Shown: one piece after another, positions 40,901 to 48,345 of the stretch
Numbering within the stretch: position 1 is the stretch's first letter
Layout of the letters: the number at the start of each line of letters is the position of its first letter
Notes under the pieces: model-generated
What the model saw: only the letters and a program-made list of their open reading frames with translations
What the model was told of the DNA's origin: nothing
Databases searched by the model: none
DNA from: Streptomyces brasiliensis
Lineage (GTDB): Bacteria; Actinomycetota; Actinomycetes; Streptomycetales; Streptomycetaceae
NCBI RefSeq assembly: GCF_014647875.1
Contig: NZ_BMQA01000005.1
Location: 186,001-250,000, forward strand
Length of the DNA: 64,000 nucleotides
Direction: 5' to 3'
Made by a program: the position numbers and the translations under genes

Positions 40901-41431
40901 CCGGCCGCGCGCCGAGGCACCCGGTTCCACGCCTGGGTGGAGACCCGCTTCGAGGAGTTGACGCTCCCGATGCTGGAGCCGGAGGACCTGCCCGGCAGCG
41001 AGGCCGAGATCGCCGACGAACGCGACCTCGAAGTCCTCAAGGAGGCCTTCGAACGCACCGAGTACGCTCATCGCACGCCCTACCGTGTCGAGGTCCCCTT
41101 CCAGCTCACCCTCGCGGGCCGCGTCGTACGGGGCCGTATCGACGCCGTCTACAGAACCGGCGACGGGGACGAGGCGACCTACGAGATCGTCGACTGGAAG
41201 ACCAGCCGCACCCGCACCGCCGACCCGCTCCAGCTCGCCGTGTACCGACTCGGCTGGGCCGAGCAGCAGGGCGTGCCCCCCGAGTCGGTCACGGCCACGT
41301 TCCTGTACGTGCGCACCGGCGAGGTCGTACGACCCGACGGGCTCCCGGACCGGACCGCGCTCGAACGGCTGCTCACCGGGGACGCCGAGTGTGACGCACC
41401 GCCCAATCGGGATGCCGGCTCGGGCCGATAG
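37916..41431 (+). CDS. AdnB-like UvrD-family helicase-nuclease subunit
   Basis: This 1171-residue partner of AdnA has Walker A GAGSGKTT 39-46, LTFTNKAAGELAERV, DEYQDTS near 260, GDPCQAIYGWRGAS, SENRRSG, TAHRSKGLEWDVVAVPGL near 663, and VTFTRPRSLLLG in motif VI. A long acidic linker (about 770-940, PTDTQPADLDEPPFADDPADW) precedes the nuclease domain: RGTRFHAWVETRF, GRIDAVYRT, EIVDWKTSRTRTADPLQLAVYRLGWAEQ near 1105-1130. All catalytic residues appear present. A TAGCCT -10 box ends 7 bases before the ATG at 37916 and there is no RBS, so it may also have its own leaderless transcript. It lies 100 bp after adnA. Confidence 0.88.
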   Translation: MPARITDPEQLKELLGIPFTPEQTACIVAPPAPQVIVAGAGSGKTTVMAARVVWLVGTGQVAADQVLGLTFTNKAAGELAERVRTALVRAGVTDPDVIDPDNPPGEPVISTYHAFAGRLLTDHGLRIGLEPASRLLADATRYQLAARVLREAPGPYPSLTRSFADLVSDLLALDAELAEHLVRPEDLRAWDAGLLHTLEGTRLSNADLRKVPETAAARRELAELVLRYRAAKRERDLLDFGDQIALSAALARVPEVGRILRDEFRVVLLDEYQDTSVAQRVLLAGLFGDGTGHPVTAVGDPCQAIYGWRGASVANLDDFPEHFTHADGRPAARQALSENRRSGGRLLDLANGLAEPLRAMHAGVEALHPAPGAERDGTVRCALLRTHAEEIDWLADSVAHLVRTGKAPGEIAVLCRTAGDFAEIQGALVARDVPVEVVGLSGLLHLPEVADLVAVCEVLQDPGANASLVRLLTGPRWRIGPRDLALLGRRARLLVAHARVGGDDDPDRRLAEAVEGVDPSEVISLADALDTFLETPWEGDGDDDGLPFSPDARVRFARLAAELRELRRSLSDPLMDVLHRVLAVTGLEVELSASPHALAARRRETLSNFLDVAASFAAGDNEATLLAFLGFLRTAAQYEKGLDNALPGGENTVKVLTAHRSKGLEWDVVAVPGLVTGTFPSAQGREKWTSQAKVLPHALRGDSDTLPDVGAWDSRGMKAFHEAMKDHQHTEELRLGYVTFTRPRSLLLGSGHWWGPTQKKPRGPSDFLLALYEHCAAGHGEIEAWEDAPGEDEENPVLHRATADQAWPLPLDADALARRRAAAETVLAHLENLAAHEDTHPSATHDPDTYDDPDWPTPPDDEPHFDEALLEHEPTDTQPADLDEPPFADDPADWDTWTTARPTVPHQATAPTVPADARPHPADPEREPLTPEEARTLASWDRDLDALTGELLRARQSVTDVPLPATLTATQLLRLAEYPDGLAQELARPMPRPPQPAARRGTRFHAWVETRFEELTLPMLEPEDLPGSEAEIADERDLEVLKEAFERTEYAHRTPYRVEVPFQLTLAGRVVRGRIDAVYRTGDGDEATYEIVDWKTSRTRTADPLQLAVYRLGWAEQQGVPPESVTATFLYVRTGEVVRPDGLPDRTALERLLTGDAECDAPPNRDAGSGR

Positions 41432-41440
41432 GCTCGATGC

Positions 41441-42844
41441 ATGAGCCAGACCCCGGACAGCGCCGTCCGCGCGTACATCGAGCAGCACCGCGCCGCCTTC
41501 CTCGACGACCTTGCCGAATGGCTGCGCATCCCCTCCGTGTCGGCCCAGCCCGACCACGCGCCCGATGTACGCCGCAGCGCCGACTGGCTCGCCGCCAGGC
41601 TCGCCGAGACCGGCTTCCCGACCGCCGAGGTCTGGGAGACGCCGGGCGCCCCGGCCGTCTTCGCCGAGTGGCCCGCCGACGACCCCGAGGCGCCCACGGT
41701 CCTCGTCTACGGCCACCACGACGTCCAGCCCGCCGCCCGCGAGGACGGCTGGGACAGCGACCCCTTCGAGCCGGTGGTCCGGGACAACCGACTTCACGCG
41801 CGCGGGGCCGCCGACGACAAGGGCCAGGTGTTCTTCCACACACTCGGCGTCCGCGCCCATCTCGCCGCCACCGGCCGCACCGCCCCCGCCGTCCATCTGA
41901 AGCTGCTCGTCGAGGGCGAGGAGGAGTCCGGGTCCCCGCACTTCCGGGCCCTCGTCGAGGAGCACGCGGACCGGCTCGCCGCCGACGCCGTGATCGTCTC
42001 CGACACCGGCATGTGGTCCGCGGACACCCCCACGGTGTGCACCGGCATGCGCGGCCTCGCCGAGTGCGAGATCCAGCTGTACGGCCCCGACCAGGACATC
42101 CACTCCGGCTCCTTCGGCGGCGCCGTGCCCAACCCGGCGACCGCCGCCGCCCGCCTCGTCGCCGCCCTGCACGACGAGCACGCGCGCGTGGCGATCCCCG
42201 GCTTCTACGACGGGATCGTCGAGTCGACCGACCGCGAACGCGCACTCTTCGCCGAGCTGCCCTTCGACGAGAAGCAGTGGCTGAGCACCGCCAAGTCGTA
42301 CGCCACCCACGGCGAGGCCGGGCACACCACCCTGGAGCGCATCTGGGCCCGCCCCACCGCCGAGGTCAACGGCATCGGCGGCGGTTACCAGGGCCCCGGC
42401 AGCAAGACGATCATCCCGGCCACGGCGATGGTGAAACTGTCCTTCCGACTGGTCGCGGGCCAGGACCCCGACCGCATCGAGAAGGCCGTGCGCGCCTGGG
42501 CCGCCGGCCAGGTGCCCGCCGGAATCCGCTGCGAGATCGACTTCGGCGCCGCCACGCGCCCGTGCCTGACCCCGCTCGACCACCCCGCCCTGCAGTCCGT
42601 GACCCGCGCCATGGCCCGCGCCTTCCAGACACCGGTCCGCTTCACCCGCGAGGGCGGCTCCGGACCGGCTGCCGATCTCCAGGAGGTCCTCGGCGCGCCC
42701 GTCCTGTTCCTGGGCATCTCCGTCCCGTCCGACGGCTGGCACGCGCCGAACGAGAAGGTCGAGCTGGACCTGCTCCTCAAGGGCGTCGAGACCACCGCGT
42801 ACCTGTGGGGCGACCTCGGGGAGAACTGGCGCCGTGCCCCCTGA
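41441..42844 (+). CDS. M20 family dipeptidase
   Basis: This 467-residue zinc exopeptidase is an M20-type dipeptidase (CNDP-like). Metal ligands and catalytic residues are visible: VYGHHDVQPA near 88-97 (His, Asp), DPFEPVVRDNRLHARGAADDKGQ near 108-130 (second Asp of the metal pair), LVEGEEESGSPHF near 152-164 (catalytic Glu and ligand Glu), SDTGMW near 187-192. The dimerisation lid carries GIGGGYQGPGSKTIIPATAM near 309-328. A C-terminal His-containing segment GWHAPNEKVEL near 436 completes the site. A TAGGCT -10 box ends 6 bases before the ATG, so transcription may be leaderless. It is probably cytosolic and independent of adnAB. Confidence 0.88.
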   Translation: MSQTPDSAVRAYIEQHRAAFLDDLAEWLRIPSVSAQPDHAPDVRRSADWLAARLAETGFPTAEVWETPGAPAVFAEWPADDPEAPTVLVYGHHDVQPAAREDGWDSDPFEPVVRDNRLHARGAADDKGQVFFHTLGVRAHLAATGRTAPAVHLKLLVEGEEESGSPHFRALVEEHADRLAADAVIVSDTGMWSADTPTVCTGMRGLAECEIQLYGPDQDIHSGSFGGAVPNPATAAARLVAALHDEHARVAIPGFYDGIVESTDRERALFAELPFDEKQWLSTAKSYATHGEAGHTTLERIWARPTAEVNGIGGGYQGPGSKTIIPATAMVKLSFRLVAGQDPDRIEKAVRAWAAGQVPAGIRCEIDFGAATRPCLTPLDHPALQSVTRAMARAFQTPVRFTREGGSGPAADLQEVLGAPVLFLGISVPSDGWHAPNEKVELDLLLKGVETTAYLWGDLGENWRRAP

Positions 42845-42997
42845 TCCGGCGCCCTCCGGAGCGGCTCCGCGCGCGGGGCACACTGGAAGAACCGCCCCGC
42901 ACAGCCCGCCCGCACCCGACCCGGTCCCCTCCCGCGCTACATCCCGCTGAACCGCCCGCCAAAACAAACCTTTGCACTGGGGGAGTTGGAAGCACCC

Positions 42998-43942
42998 GTG
43001 ACCACCTGGACCGACCACACCGCCGACCGACCCATCTCGCTCACCGCTCCGAGCGGCATCGACCGGGCCGCCCACCACCGGCTCGACGAGGCCTGGCTCG
43101 CGGCGGCCTGGAGTCACCCCTCGACCCGCTGCTTCGTGGTCTCCGGCGGCCAGGTCCTCATCGACGAGACGGCCGACGGCCGCACCGAACTCGTCATGAC
43201 CCCCTCCTTCGAAGCCCCCCTCACCGAAGCACACCGCTACTTCCTGGGCACCGACGAGGACGGCGTCAGCTACTTCGCGCTGCAGAAGGACTCCCTGCCC
43301 GGCCGGATCGACCAGTCCGCCCGCCCGGCGGGGCTGCGCGAGGCGGGCCTGCTCCTGTCGGCCCGGGACGTCGGCCTGATGGTGCACGCGGTCGGTCTGG
43401 AGAACTGGCAGCGCACCCACCGCTTCTGCTCGCGTTGCGGCGAGCGCACGATCATCGCCGCCGCCGGTCACATCCGCCGCTGCCCCGCCTGCGGCGCCGA
43501 GCACTACCCACGCACCGACCCCGCCGTGATCATGGCCGTCACCGACGCCGACGACCGCATCCTGCTCGGCCGCCAGGTCCACTGGCCCGAGGGCCGTTTC
43601 TCGACGCTCGCCGGTTTCGTCGAACCCGGCGAGTCCATCGAGCAGGCGGTGCGCCGCGAGGTCAGCGAAGAGGTCGGCATCACGGTCGGCCAGGTCGAGT
43701 ACGTCGCCAGCCAGCCCTGGCCGTTCCCGTCCAGCCTGATGCTGGGCTTCCTGGCCCACGCCACCACGACCGGCATCGACGTCGACGGGGACGAGATCCA
43801 CGAGGCCCGCTGGTTCTCCAGGGACGAGCTGCGCGCGGCCTTCGAGTCCGGTGAGGTGCTGCCCCCGTACGGCATCTCCATCGCGGCCCGCCTGATCGAG
43901 CTCTGGTACGGCAAGCCGCTGCCGACACGGAGCTTCGTCTGA
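42998..43942 (+). CDS. NAD(+) diphosphatase NudC
   Basis: This 314-residue NUDIX enzyme hydrolyses NAD(H) to NMN(H) and AMP and can remove NAD caps from RNA. It has an N-terminal beta domain, a four-Cys zinc ribbon (CSRCGE at about 142 and CPACGAEHYPR near 158), the NUDIX box GFVEPGESIEQAVRREVSEEVGI starting near residue 204 and the SQPWPFPSSLMLGF motif that marks NADH pyrophosphatases. GTG 42998 has GGAAG seven bases upstream; a TTG four codons earlier is possible. Neighbour genes are the methyltransferase, mrx1 and uvrD2, the same set as near mycobacterial nudC. Confidence 0.92.
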   Translation: MTTWTDHTADRPISLTAPSGIDRAAHHRLDEAWLAAAWSHPSTRCFVVSGGQVLIDETADGRTELVMTPSFEAPLTEAHRYFLGTDEDGVSYFALQKDSLPGRIDQSARPAGLREAGLLLSARDVGLMVHAVGLENWQRTHRFCSRCGERTIIAAAGHIRRCPACGAEHYPRTDPAVIMAVTDADDRILLGRQVHWPEGRFSTLAGFVEPGESIEQAVRREVSEEVGITVGQVEYVASQPWPFPSSLMLGFLAHATTTGIDVDGDEIHEARWFSRDELRAAFESGEVLPPYGISIAARLIELWYGKPLPTRSFV

Positions 43943-43952
43943 GGCGCCACGG

Positions 43953-44567
43953 GTGAGCGCCGACCCGTACTGGAACCACAACGTCCACTACCACTCCGTG
44001 GTGCTCGCCGCCGTCCCGGACGGCTGCCGCAGGGCCCTGGACGTCGGCTGCGGCGACGGGCTGCTGGCCCGCAAGCTCGCCGCCCGGTGCGGGTCGGTGA
44101 CGGGCGTGGACCGCTCACCGGAGATGATCCGGCTCGCGCGGGCGAGCGGAGCCGGAAACGTGGTCTTCCGCGAAGCGGACTACCTCGCCGGCGATGTGGT
44201 GGAGGCAGGCGTGTACGACTTCGTCAGCGCGGTCGCCGTCGTCCACCACACCCGGTTCGAGGACGCGGTGGACCGACTGACCCGGCTGCTCGCACCCGGT
44301 GGCCGCCTCGTGGTCGTCGGCCTGGCCCGCAACGGGTCCCTCCTGGACTGGTTGATCAGCGGCTGCGGGGTGCCCGCGAACCGGCTTCTCGCGCTGCTGC
44401 GCGGCGGAAAGCGCGGCCCGGCGGGCATGCCCATGGAGGACCCGGCCCTGGACTGGGGTGAGGTACGGCGGGCCGCACGCCGACTTCTGCCCGGGTGCCG
44501 CTTCCGGCGCCGGCTGCTGTGGCGCTACATCGTGGTGTGGGACAAACCACGAGAAGGCAGTCCCTGA
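43953..44567 (+). CDS. Class I SAM-dependent methyltransferase
   Basis: This 204-residue protein begins MSADPYWNHNVHYHSVVLAAVPDGCR, then DVGCGDGLLARKLA near residue 31-44, the SAM-binding Gly-rich motif I, followed by VTGVDRSPEMIRLAR (acidic end of strand 2) and SAVAVVHHTRFEDAVDRLTRLLAPGGRLVVVGLAR, the motif IV-to-post-motif region of small-molecule methyltransferases. A hydrophobic cap segment GSLLDWLISGCGVPANRLLALLR follows. The substrate cannot be read from sequence. It starts 10 bp after nudC and its stop sits in a terminator hairpin. Confidence 0.85.
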   Translation: MSADPYWNHNVHYHSVVLAAVPDGCRRALDVGCGDGLLARKLAARCGSVTGVDRSPEMIRLARASGAGNVVFREADYLAGDVVEAGVYDFVSAVAVVHHTRFEDAVDRLTRLLAPGGRLVVVGLARNGSLLDWLISGCGVPANRLLALLRGGKRGPAGMPMEDPALDWGEVRRAARRLLPGCRFRRRLLWRYIVVWDKPREGSP

Positions 44568-44588
44568 GTCACCTCAGGGACCGCCTTC
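44553..44588. terminator. Bidirectional terminator, methyltransferase/mrx1
   Basis: A 16-bp stem with one A-C mismatch (arms 44553-44568 and 44573-44588), 4-base loop, contains the methyltransferase stop codon and faces the end of mrx1 on the other strand. Confidence 0.75.
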
Positions 44589-44612
44589 CACAAGGCTTCG
44601 ACGCCAGTCTGC

Positions 44613-44855
44613 TTACGCGCTGATCTTCTGCTTCACCTGCGCCAGGGACGGGTTCGTCAGGGTGGAGCCGTCGGCGAAGAGGACAGTCGGAACCGTCTGG
44701 TTTCCGCCATTGGCCTTCTCCACGAACGCCGCGGACTCCGGGTCCTGCTCGATGTTGATCTCGGTGTACGCGATGCCCTCGCGATCCAGCTGGCTCTTCA
44801 GCCGACGGCAGTAGCCGCACCAAGTCGTGCTGTACATCGTCACAGTGCCCTGCAT
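44613..44855 (-). CDS. Mycoredoxin Mrx1
   Basis: This 80-residue glutaredoxin-fold protein reduces mycothiol mixed disulfides. The redox motif TTWCGYCRRLKSQL is at residues 10-23 (C-x-x-C, CGYC), the cis-Pro loop QTVPTVLFADG near 52-62, and the C-terminal helix SLAQVKQKIS. Actinomycetes use mycothiol rather than glutathione, and CGYC is the mycoredoxin motif. The ATG at 44855 follows AAGGAGCGCGAGAGAC (RBS AAGGAG). A perfect SigR-type promoter precedes it at 44903-44929, so the gene should respond to thiol stress. It is divergent from uvrD2. Confidence 0.9.
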   Translation of the reverse strand: MQGTVTMYSTTWCGYCRRLKSQLDREGIAYTEINIEQDPESAAFVEKANGGNQTVPTVLFADGSTLTNPSLAQVKQKISA

Positions 44856-44902
44856 GTCTCTCGCGCTCCTTAGGCGGGTCGGTGAAGAACGTCCGTGGTG
44901 GC

Positions 44903-44929
44903 AACGTACGCGACCCGTCCGCCATTCCC
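44903..44929 (-). promoter_or_regulatory. SigR-type promoter for mrx1
   Basis: On the minus strand GGGAAT, exactly 18 bases, then GTT. The last base of the -10 lies about 48 bp before the ATG at 44855. It matches the SigR consensus fully. Confidence 0.75.
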
Positions 44930-44955
44930 GCGGGGGGTATCCAGGGCGGCGGCCG

Positions 44956-45025
44956 GACGTGACGCCCGCCGCATCGACCCTGCGCGACGCCCGCCGCAGG
45001 GCCCCGACGTGACGCCTGCCGCATC
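44956..45025 (+). repeat. Direct repeats between mrx1 and uvrD2
   Basis: Two 20-bp copies, at 44956-44975 and 45006-45025, differ at only one base (GACGTGACGC with C or T, then CGCCGCATC/TGCCGCATC), and a shorter relative CGACGCCCGCCGCAGG lies between them at about 44985-45000. The spacing of 50 bp is about five helical turns, so the sites face the same side of the DNA. Confidence 0.6.
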
Positions 45026-45095
45026 AGTACGACTGCAAGGGCCTCCCTGTGGACAACTGACACAGCCGTCTCCGGCGACCTGGCAGCATGGCGGT

Positions 45096-47318
45096 GTGAC
45101 ACCAGCAACGCACTCCACCCTCTTCCCGCAGGGCACCGGCAGCTCTCCGTACCCGGCCACGCCGAGCGGGGCCGACGCGGTGCTCGAAGGACTGGACCCC
45201 GAGCAGCGCGAAGTGGCCACCGCCCTGCACGGACCGGTGTGCGTGCTCGCCGGCGCCGGCACCGGCAAGACACGGGCGATCACCCACCGCATCGCCTACG
45301 GAGTGCATGCAGGCATCCTCCAGCCCTCCACCGTGCTCGCCGTCACCTTCACCAACCGCGCCGCAGGCGAGATGCGCGGCCGCCTGCGCCAGCTCGGCGC
45401 CCACGGCGTGCAGGCCCGCACCTTCCACTCCGCTGCCCTGCGCCAGCTCCAGTACTTCTGGCCGAAAGCCGTCGGTGGCTCCATGCCCCGGCTCGTCGAC
45501 CGCAAGATCCAGCTCGTGGCCGACGCATCCGCCGCCTGCCGCATCCGCCTCGACCGCGGCGAGCTGCGCGACGTCACCGCGGAGATCGAGTGGTCCAAGG
45601 TCACCCAGACCGTCCCCGCCGACTATCCGCTCGCCATCGTCAAGGCCGGGCGCGAAGCTCCCCGCGACCCGGCCGAGATCGCCCAGCTCTACTCGGCGTA
45701 CGAGGCCCTCAAGCGCGATCGCGCGGTCATCGACTTCGAGGACGTCCTGCTGCTGACCGTCGCGGTCCTCCAGGACCGGCACGACATCGCCGAGCAGGTC
45801 CGCTCGCAGTACCAGCACTTCGTGGTCGACGAGTACCAGGACGTCAGCCCGCTCCAGCAGCGCCTGCTGGAGCTGTGGCTCGGCGAGCGGGACAACCTGT
45901 GCGTCGTCGGCGACGCCAGCCAGACGATCTACTCGTTCACCGGAGCAACTCCGGACCATCTCCTGGACTTCCGCACCCGCCACCCCGGCGCCACGGTCGT
46001 CAAGCTTGTCCGCGACTACCGCTCCACCCCGCAGGTCGTCCACCTCGCCAACGGCCTGCTCGCCCAGGCCCGCGGCCGCGCCGCCGACCACCGTCTCGAG
46101 CTGATCTCCCAGCGCGACGCAGGCCCCGAGCCCGTCTACAGCGAGTACGGCGACGAGCCCGCCGAGGCCGAGGGCGCCGCCCGCCGCATCCGGGACCTGA
46201 TCGACGCCGGGGTTCCGGCCAGTGAGATCGCGATCCTGTTCCGCACGAACTCCCAGTCCGAGACCTTTGAGCAGGCCCTGGCCGACGCCGGTGTCCCCTA
46301 TCAGCTGCGCGGTGCCGAGCGGTTCTTCGAGCGTCCCGAGGTGCGCAAGGCAGGCATGGCACTGCGCGGTGCGGCCCGCTTCGGCGGCAACGACTCCCTG
46401 CTCGACGACGTCGTCGACCTGCCGTCCCAGGTGCGCGCGGTCCTGTCGGGGGAGGGCTGGACCAGCGAGCCCCCGGCCGGCTCGGGTGCGGTCAGAGAGC
46501 GGTGGGAATCCCTGGCCGCCCTGGTCGCTCTGGCGCACGGCTTCGCCGCCGCCAGAACCGGTGCCACGCTGAGCGACTTCGTCGCCGAACTCGACGAGCG
46601 GGCCAACGCCCAGCACGCCCCCACCGTCCAGGGGGTCACCCTCGCCTCGCTGCACTCGGCCAAGGGACTGGAGTGGGACGTCGTCTTCCTGGTCGGCGTC
46701 GCCGAGGGCATGGTGCCGATCACCTACGCAAAGACCGCCGAGCAGATCGAGGAGGAGCGCCGGCTCCTCTACGTCGGCGTGACCCGCGCTCGAGAACGGC
46801 TTCATGTGTCCTGGGCGCTCGCCAGATCCCCGGGCGGCCGTCCCAGCCGCCGTCCCAGTCGCTTCCTCGACGGGCTGCGCCCCGGCTCCACGGCCGCCGC
46901 CGTCCGTTCCGCCGCCACTGCCTCCGGTGGCATCGAGCGCGGCCGGGCGAGCGGCGGTCCCACCGCGCTCCGACGCGCCCAGCGCACCCCCGCCCGCTGC
47001 CGGGTGTGCGGCCGCACGCTCACCGACGCCGGCGAGATGAAGCTGATGCGCTGCGAGGACTGTCCGTCCGACATGGACGAGGGCCTCTACGAGCGGCTGC
47101 GCACATGGCGCCAGGACCAGGCCGTACGCAGCGGACAGCCCGCCTTCTGCGTCTTCACCGACAAAACCCTGATCGCCATCGCCGAGGCCGCCCCGGAGGA
47201 CGACGCCGAACTGGCGCGTATCCCCGGTGTCGGAGTGCGCAAGCTCAACCGCTACGGGGCCGATGTTCTGGCCATCTGCGCAGGCCGTGAGGTCGCGGGG
47301 GACGACGGGGACGGCTGA
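45096..47318 (+). CDS. UvrD2-like superfamily 1 DNA helicase with HRDC domain
   Basis: This 740-residue 3'-5' helicase shows Walker A GAGTGKT 53-59, TFTNRAAGEM, DEYQDVSPLQ near 220-229, VGDASQTIYSFTGAT, RDYRSTPQV, SLHSAKGLEWDVVFLVG near 500 and YVGVTRARERLHV. After that a four-Cys module (CRVCGRTL ... CEDCPSDMDE, about 630-655) and a C-terminal HRDC domain (FTDKTLIAIAEAAPEDDAELARIPGVGVRKLNRYG) are typical of mycobacterial UvrD2, where the HRDC domain is dispensable and the tetra-Cys part couples ATPase to unwinding. GTG 45096 is preferred; earlier in-frame residues are Ala/Arg-rich without homology. It sits next to mrx1, as in mycobacteria. Confidence 0.9.
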   Translation: MTPATHSTLFPQGTGSSPYPATPSGADAVLEGLDPEQREVATALHGPVCVLAGAGTGKTRAITHRIAYGVHAGILQPSTVLAVTFTNRAAGEMRGRLRQLGAHGVQARTFHSAALRQLQYFWPKAVGGSMPRLVDRKIQLVADASAACRIRLDRGELRDVTAEIEWSKVTQTVPADYPLAIVKAGREAPRDPAEIAQLYSAYEALKRDRAVIDFEDVLLLTVAVLQDRHDIAEQVRSQYQHFVVDEYQDVSPLQQRLLELWLGERDNLCVVGDASQTIYSFTGATPDHLLDFRTRHPGATVVKLVRDYRSTPQVVHLANGLLAQARGRAADHRLELISQRDAGPEPVYSEYGDEPAEAEGAARRIRDLIDAGVPASEIAILFRTNSQSETFEQALADAGVPYQLRGAERFFERPEVRKAGMALRGAARFGGNDSLLDDVVDLPSQVRAVLSGEGWTSEPPAGSGAVRERWESLAALVALAHGFAAARTGATLSDFVAELDERANAQHAPTVQGVTLASLHSAKGLEWDVVFLVGVAEGMVPITYAKTAEQIEEERRLLYVGVTRARERLHVSWALARSPGGRPSRRPSRFLDGLRPGSTAAAVRSAATASGGIERGRASGGPTALRRAQRTPARCRVCGRTLTDAGEMKLMRCEDCPSDMDEGLYERLRTWRQDQAVRSGQPAFCVFTDKTLIAIAEAAPEDDAELARIPGVGVRKLNRYGADVLAICAGREVAGDDGDG

Positions 47319-47331
47319 TACGAACTCGTCG

Positions 47332-47371
47332 AAAAAATAGTTTGCGCATGCCCCAGCGATCCCCATAGGTT
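47332..47371 (+). promoter_or_regulatory. wblC autoregulated promoter
   Basis: An AT-rich block AAAAAATA (47332-47339) sits 2 bp before the -35 box TTGCGC (47342-47347); 18 bp later comes TAGGTT (47366-47371). WhiB7/WblC is known to need such an AT-rich stretch just upstream of the -35, bound by its AT hook while its Fe-S domain contacts sigma, so this fits positive autoregulation. Transcription start is expected near 47378. The leader then begins with a CACGGAA/TTCCGTG long-range pair (47377-47383 with 47408-47414). Confidence 0.7.
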
Positions 47372-47479
47372 CTAGACACGGAAACGGCGGCCTTCTCGAG
47401 GCGCTGATTCCGTGTTGTACTTGCATATCCGCGGACTGGTTCATCCCAGTCCCAGAGACGCCGAGAGGAGGCGAGTCCA

Positions 47480-47800
47480 GTGATCAGCATCAAGACCAGC
47501 AACGTCAGCGCGGCCAAAATGAGCGATCGCTCGGCCGTCTCCCTGTGCATGCTCGGCGTCTCGAACCTGGGCACCGGTCTGCCCGGCATTCCTGCCGCGC
47601 GTCCGGCGTCCTCCGTTTCTCTCGCGGGTCTCTCCGTCCGTGAGCGCAACGAGCGACCGACCAAGGCGCTGGAAGCAGTAGTGGCACAGGCCCAGGCCTA
47701 TGCCTTTGCGGCGGCCGGTGCCGGATTCCGGAAGCAGACGACGCAGCACCACCTGATGTGGGCCTTCCGTGGGCCAGAACCCTGGAGTGATCCAGCCTGA
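47480..47800 (+). CDS. wblC leader uORF
   Basis: This 106-codon ORF, MISIKTSNVSAAKMSDRSAV onward, lies in the wblC leader with GGAGG about 11 bases before its GTG. In Streptomyces a translated uORF upstream of wblC is known to sense ribosome-targeting antibiotics: when its translation stalls, a downstream terminator is not formed and wblC is expressed. The last part (QTTQHHLMWAFRGPEPWSDPA) ends 22 bases before the terminator stem. The codon use is normal, but the peptide is unlikely to act as a protein. The exact start is not certain. Confidence 0.65.
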   Translation: MISIKTSNVSAAKMSDRSAVSLCMLGVSNLGTGLPGIPAARPASSVSLAGLSVRERNERPTKALEAVVAQAQAYAFAAAGAGFRKQTTQHHLMWAFRGPEPWSDPA

Positions 47801-47822
47801 CGAAGATCAGGCCGGCGCCTTC

Positions 47823-47864
47823 AGGGCCGCGGAACCCCATCCGGGATCCGCGGCCCTTCTGTTT
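47823..47864 (+). terminator. wblC attenuator terminator
   Basis: A perfect 11-bp stem AGGGCCGCGGA / TCCGCGGCCCT with a 13-base loop is followed by TCTGTTT. It lies 112 bp before the wblC start and just after the uORF. This is the attenuator of the known ribosome-mediated control of wblC/whiB7. Confidence 0.8.
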
Positions 47865-47976
47865 GTCCAAGAGAACTTGGTCAACGGGCGAAGGGGCCTC
47901 GGGACAAGAAAAGAACCCGGTACCAGCCGCCACCCGGTCCAACCCGACCGGAACGACCAGACGAGGAAGACGAACC

Positions 47977-48345
47977 GTGCAACTCGAAGCGCACGCCCCG
48001 TCCGTACCGCCTTCCGAAACGATCCCCCCGCCCGGCCCCACGGAGGACTTCACCTTGACTCCGCTCACCGCGCTCACCGCGCTCGATGACGCCATCGAGA
48101 ACCTTGGCGTACCCGTCCCCTGCCGTTCCTACGACCCGGAGGTCTTCTTCGCCGAGTCGCCGGCGGACGTCGAGTACGCCAAGTCCCTCTGCCGCACCTG
48201 CCCGCTGATCGAGGCCTGCCTCGCCGGCGCCAAGGAGCGGCGTGAGCCCTGGGGCGTCTGGGGTGGCGAGCTGTTCGTCCAGGGTGTCGTCGTCGCCCGG
48301 AAGCGGCCGCGTGGTCGCCCGCGCAAGAACCCGGTCACGGCATGA
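47977..48345 (+). CDS. WhiB-family regulator WblC (WhiB7 orthologue)
   Basis: This 122-residue iron-sulfur transcription factor activates many antibiotic resistance genes when ribosomes are inhibited. The four Cys ligands of the 4Fe-4S cluster are in VPCRSY near residue 47, LCRTCPLIEACL near 69-80 (C-x2-C-x5-C), preceded by FAESPADVEYAKS. The tryptophan turn GVWGGELF near 91-98 interacts with sigma, and the C-terminal RGRPRKN is the AT hook specific to WhiB7/WblC. The GTG at 47977 gives MQLEAHAPSVPPSET, the WblC N-terminus as I remember it. It is transcribed behind the uORF and terminator. The stop overlaps the next gene as ATGA. Confidence 0.93.
   Translation: MQLEAHAPSVPPSETIPPPGPTEDFTLTPLTALTALDDAIENLGVPVPCRSYDPEVFFAESPADVEYAKSLCRTCPLIEACLAGAKERREPWGVWGGELFVQGVVVARKRPRGRPRKNPVTA

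Noticed and set aside
40055..43981. 1308-codon minus-strand frame over adnB, dipeptidase and nudC
   Set aside because: Spans three well-supported plus-strand genes; Gly/Ala/Arg-rich composition without motifs.
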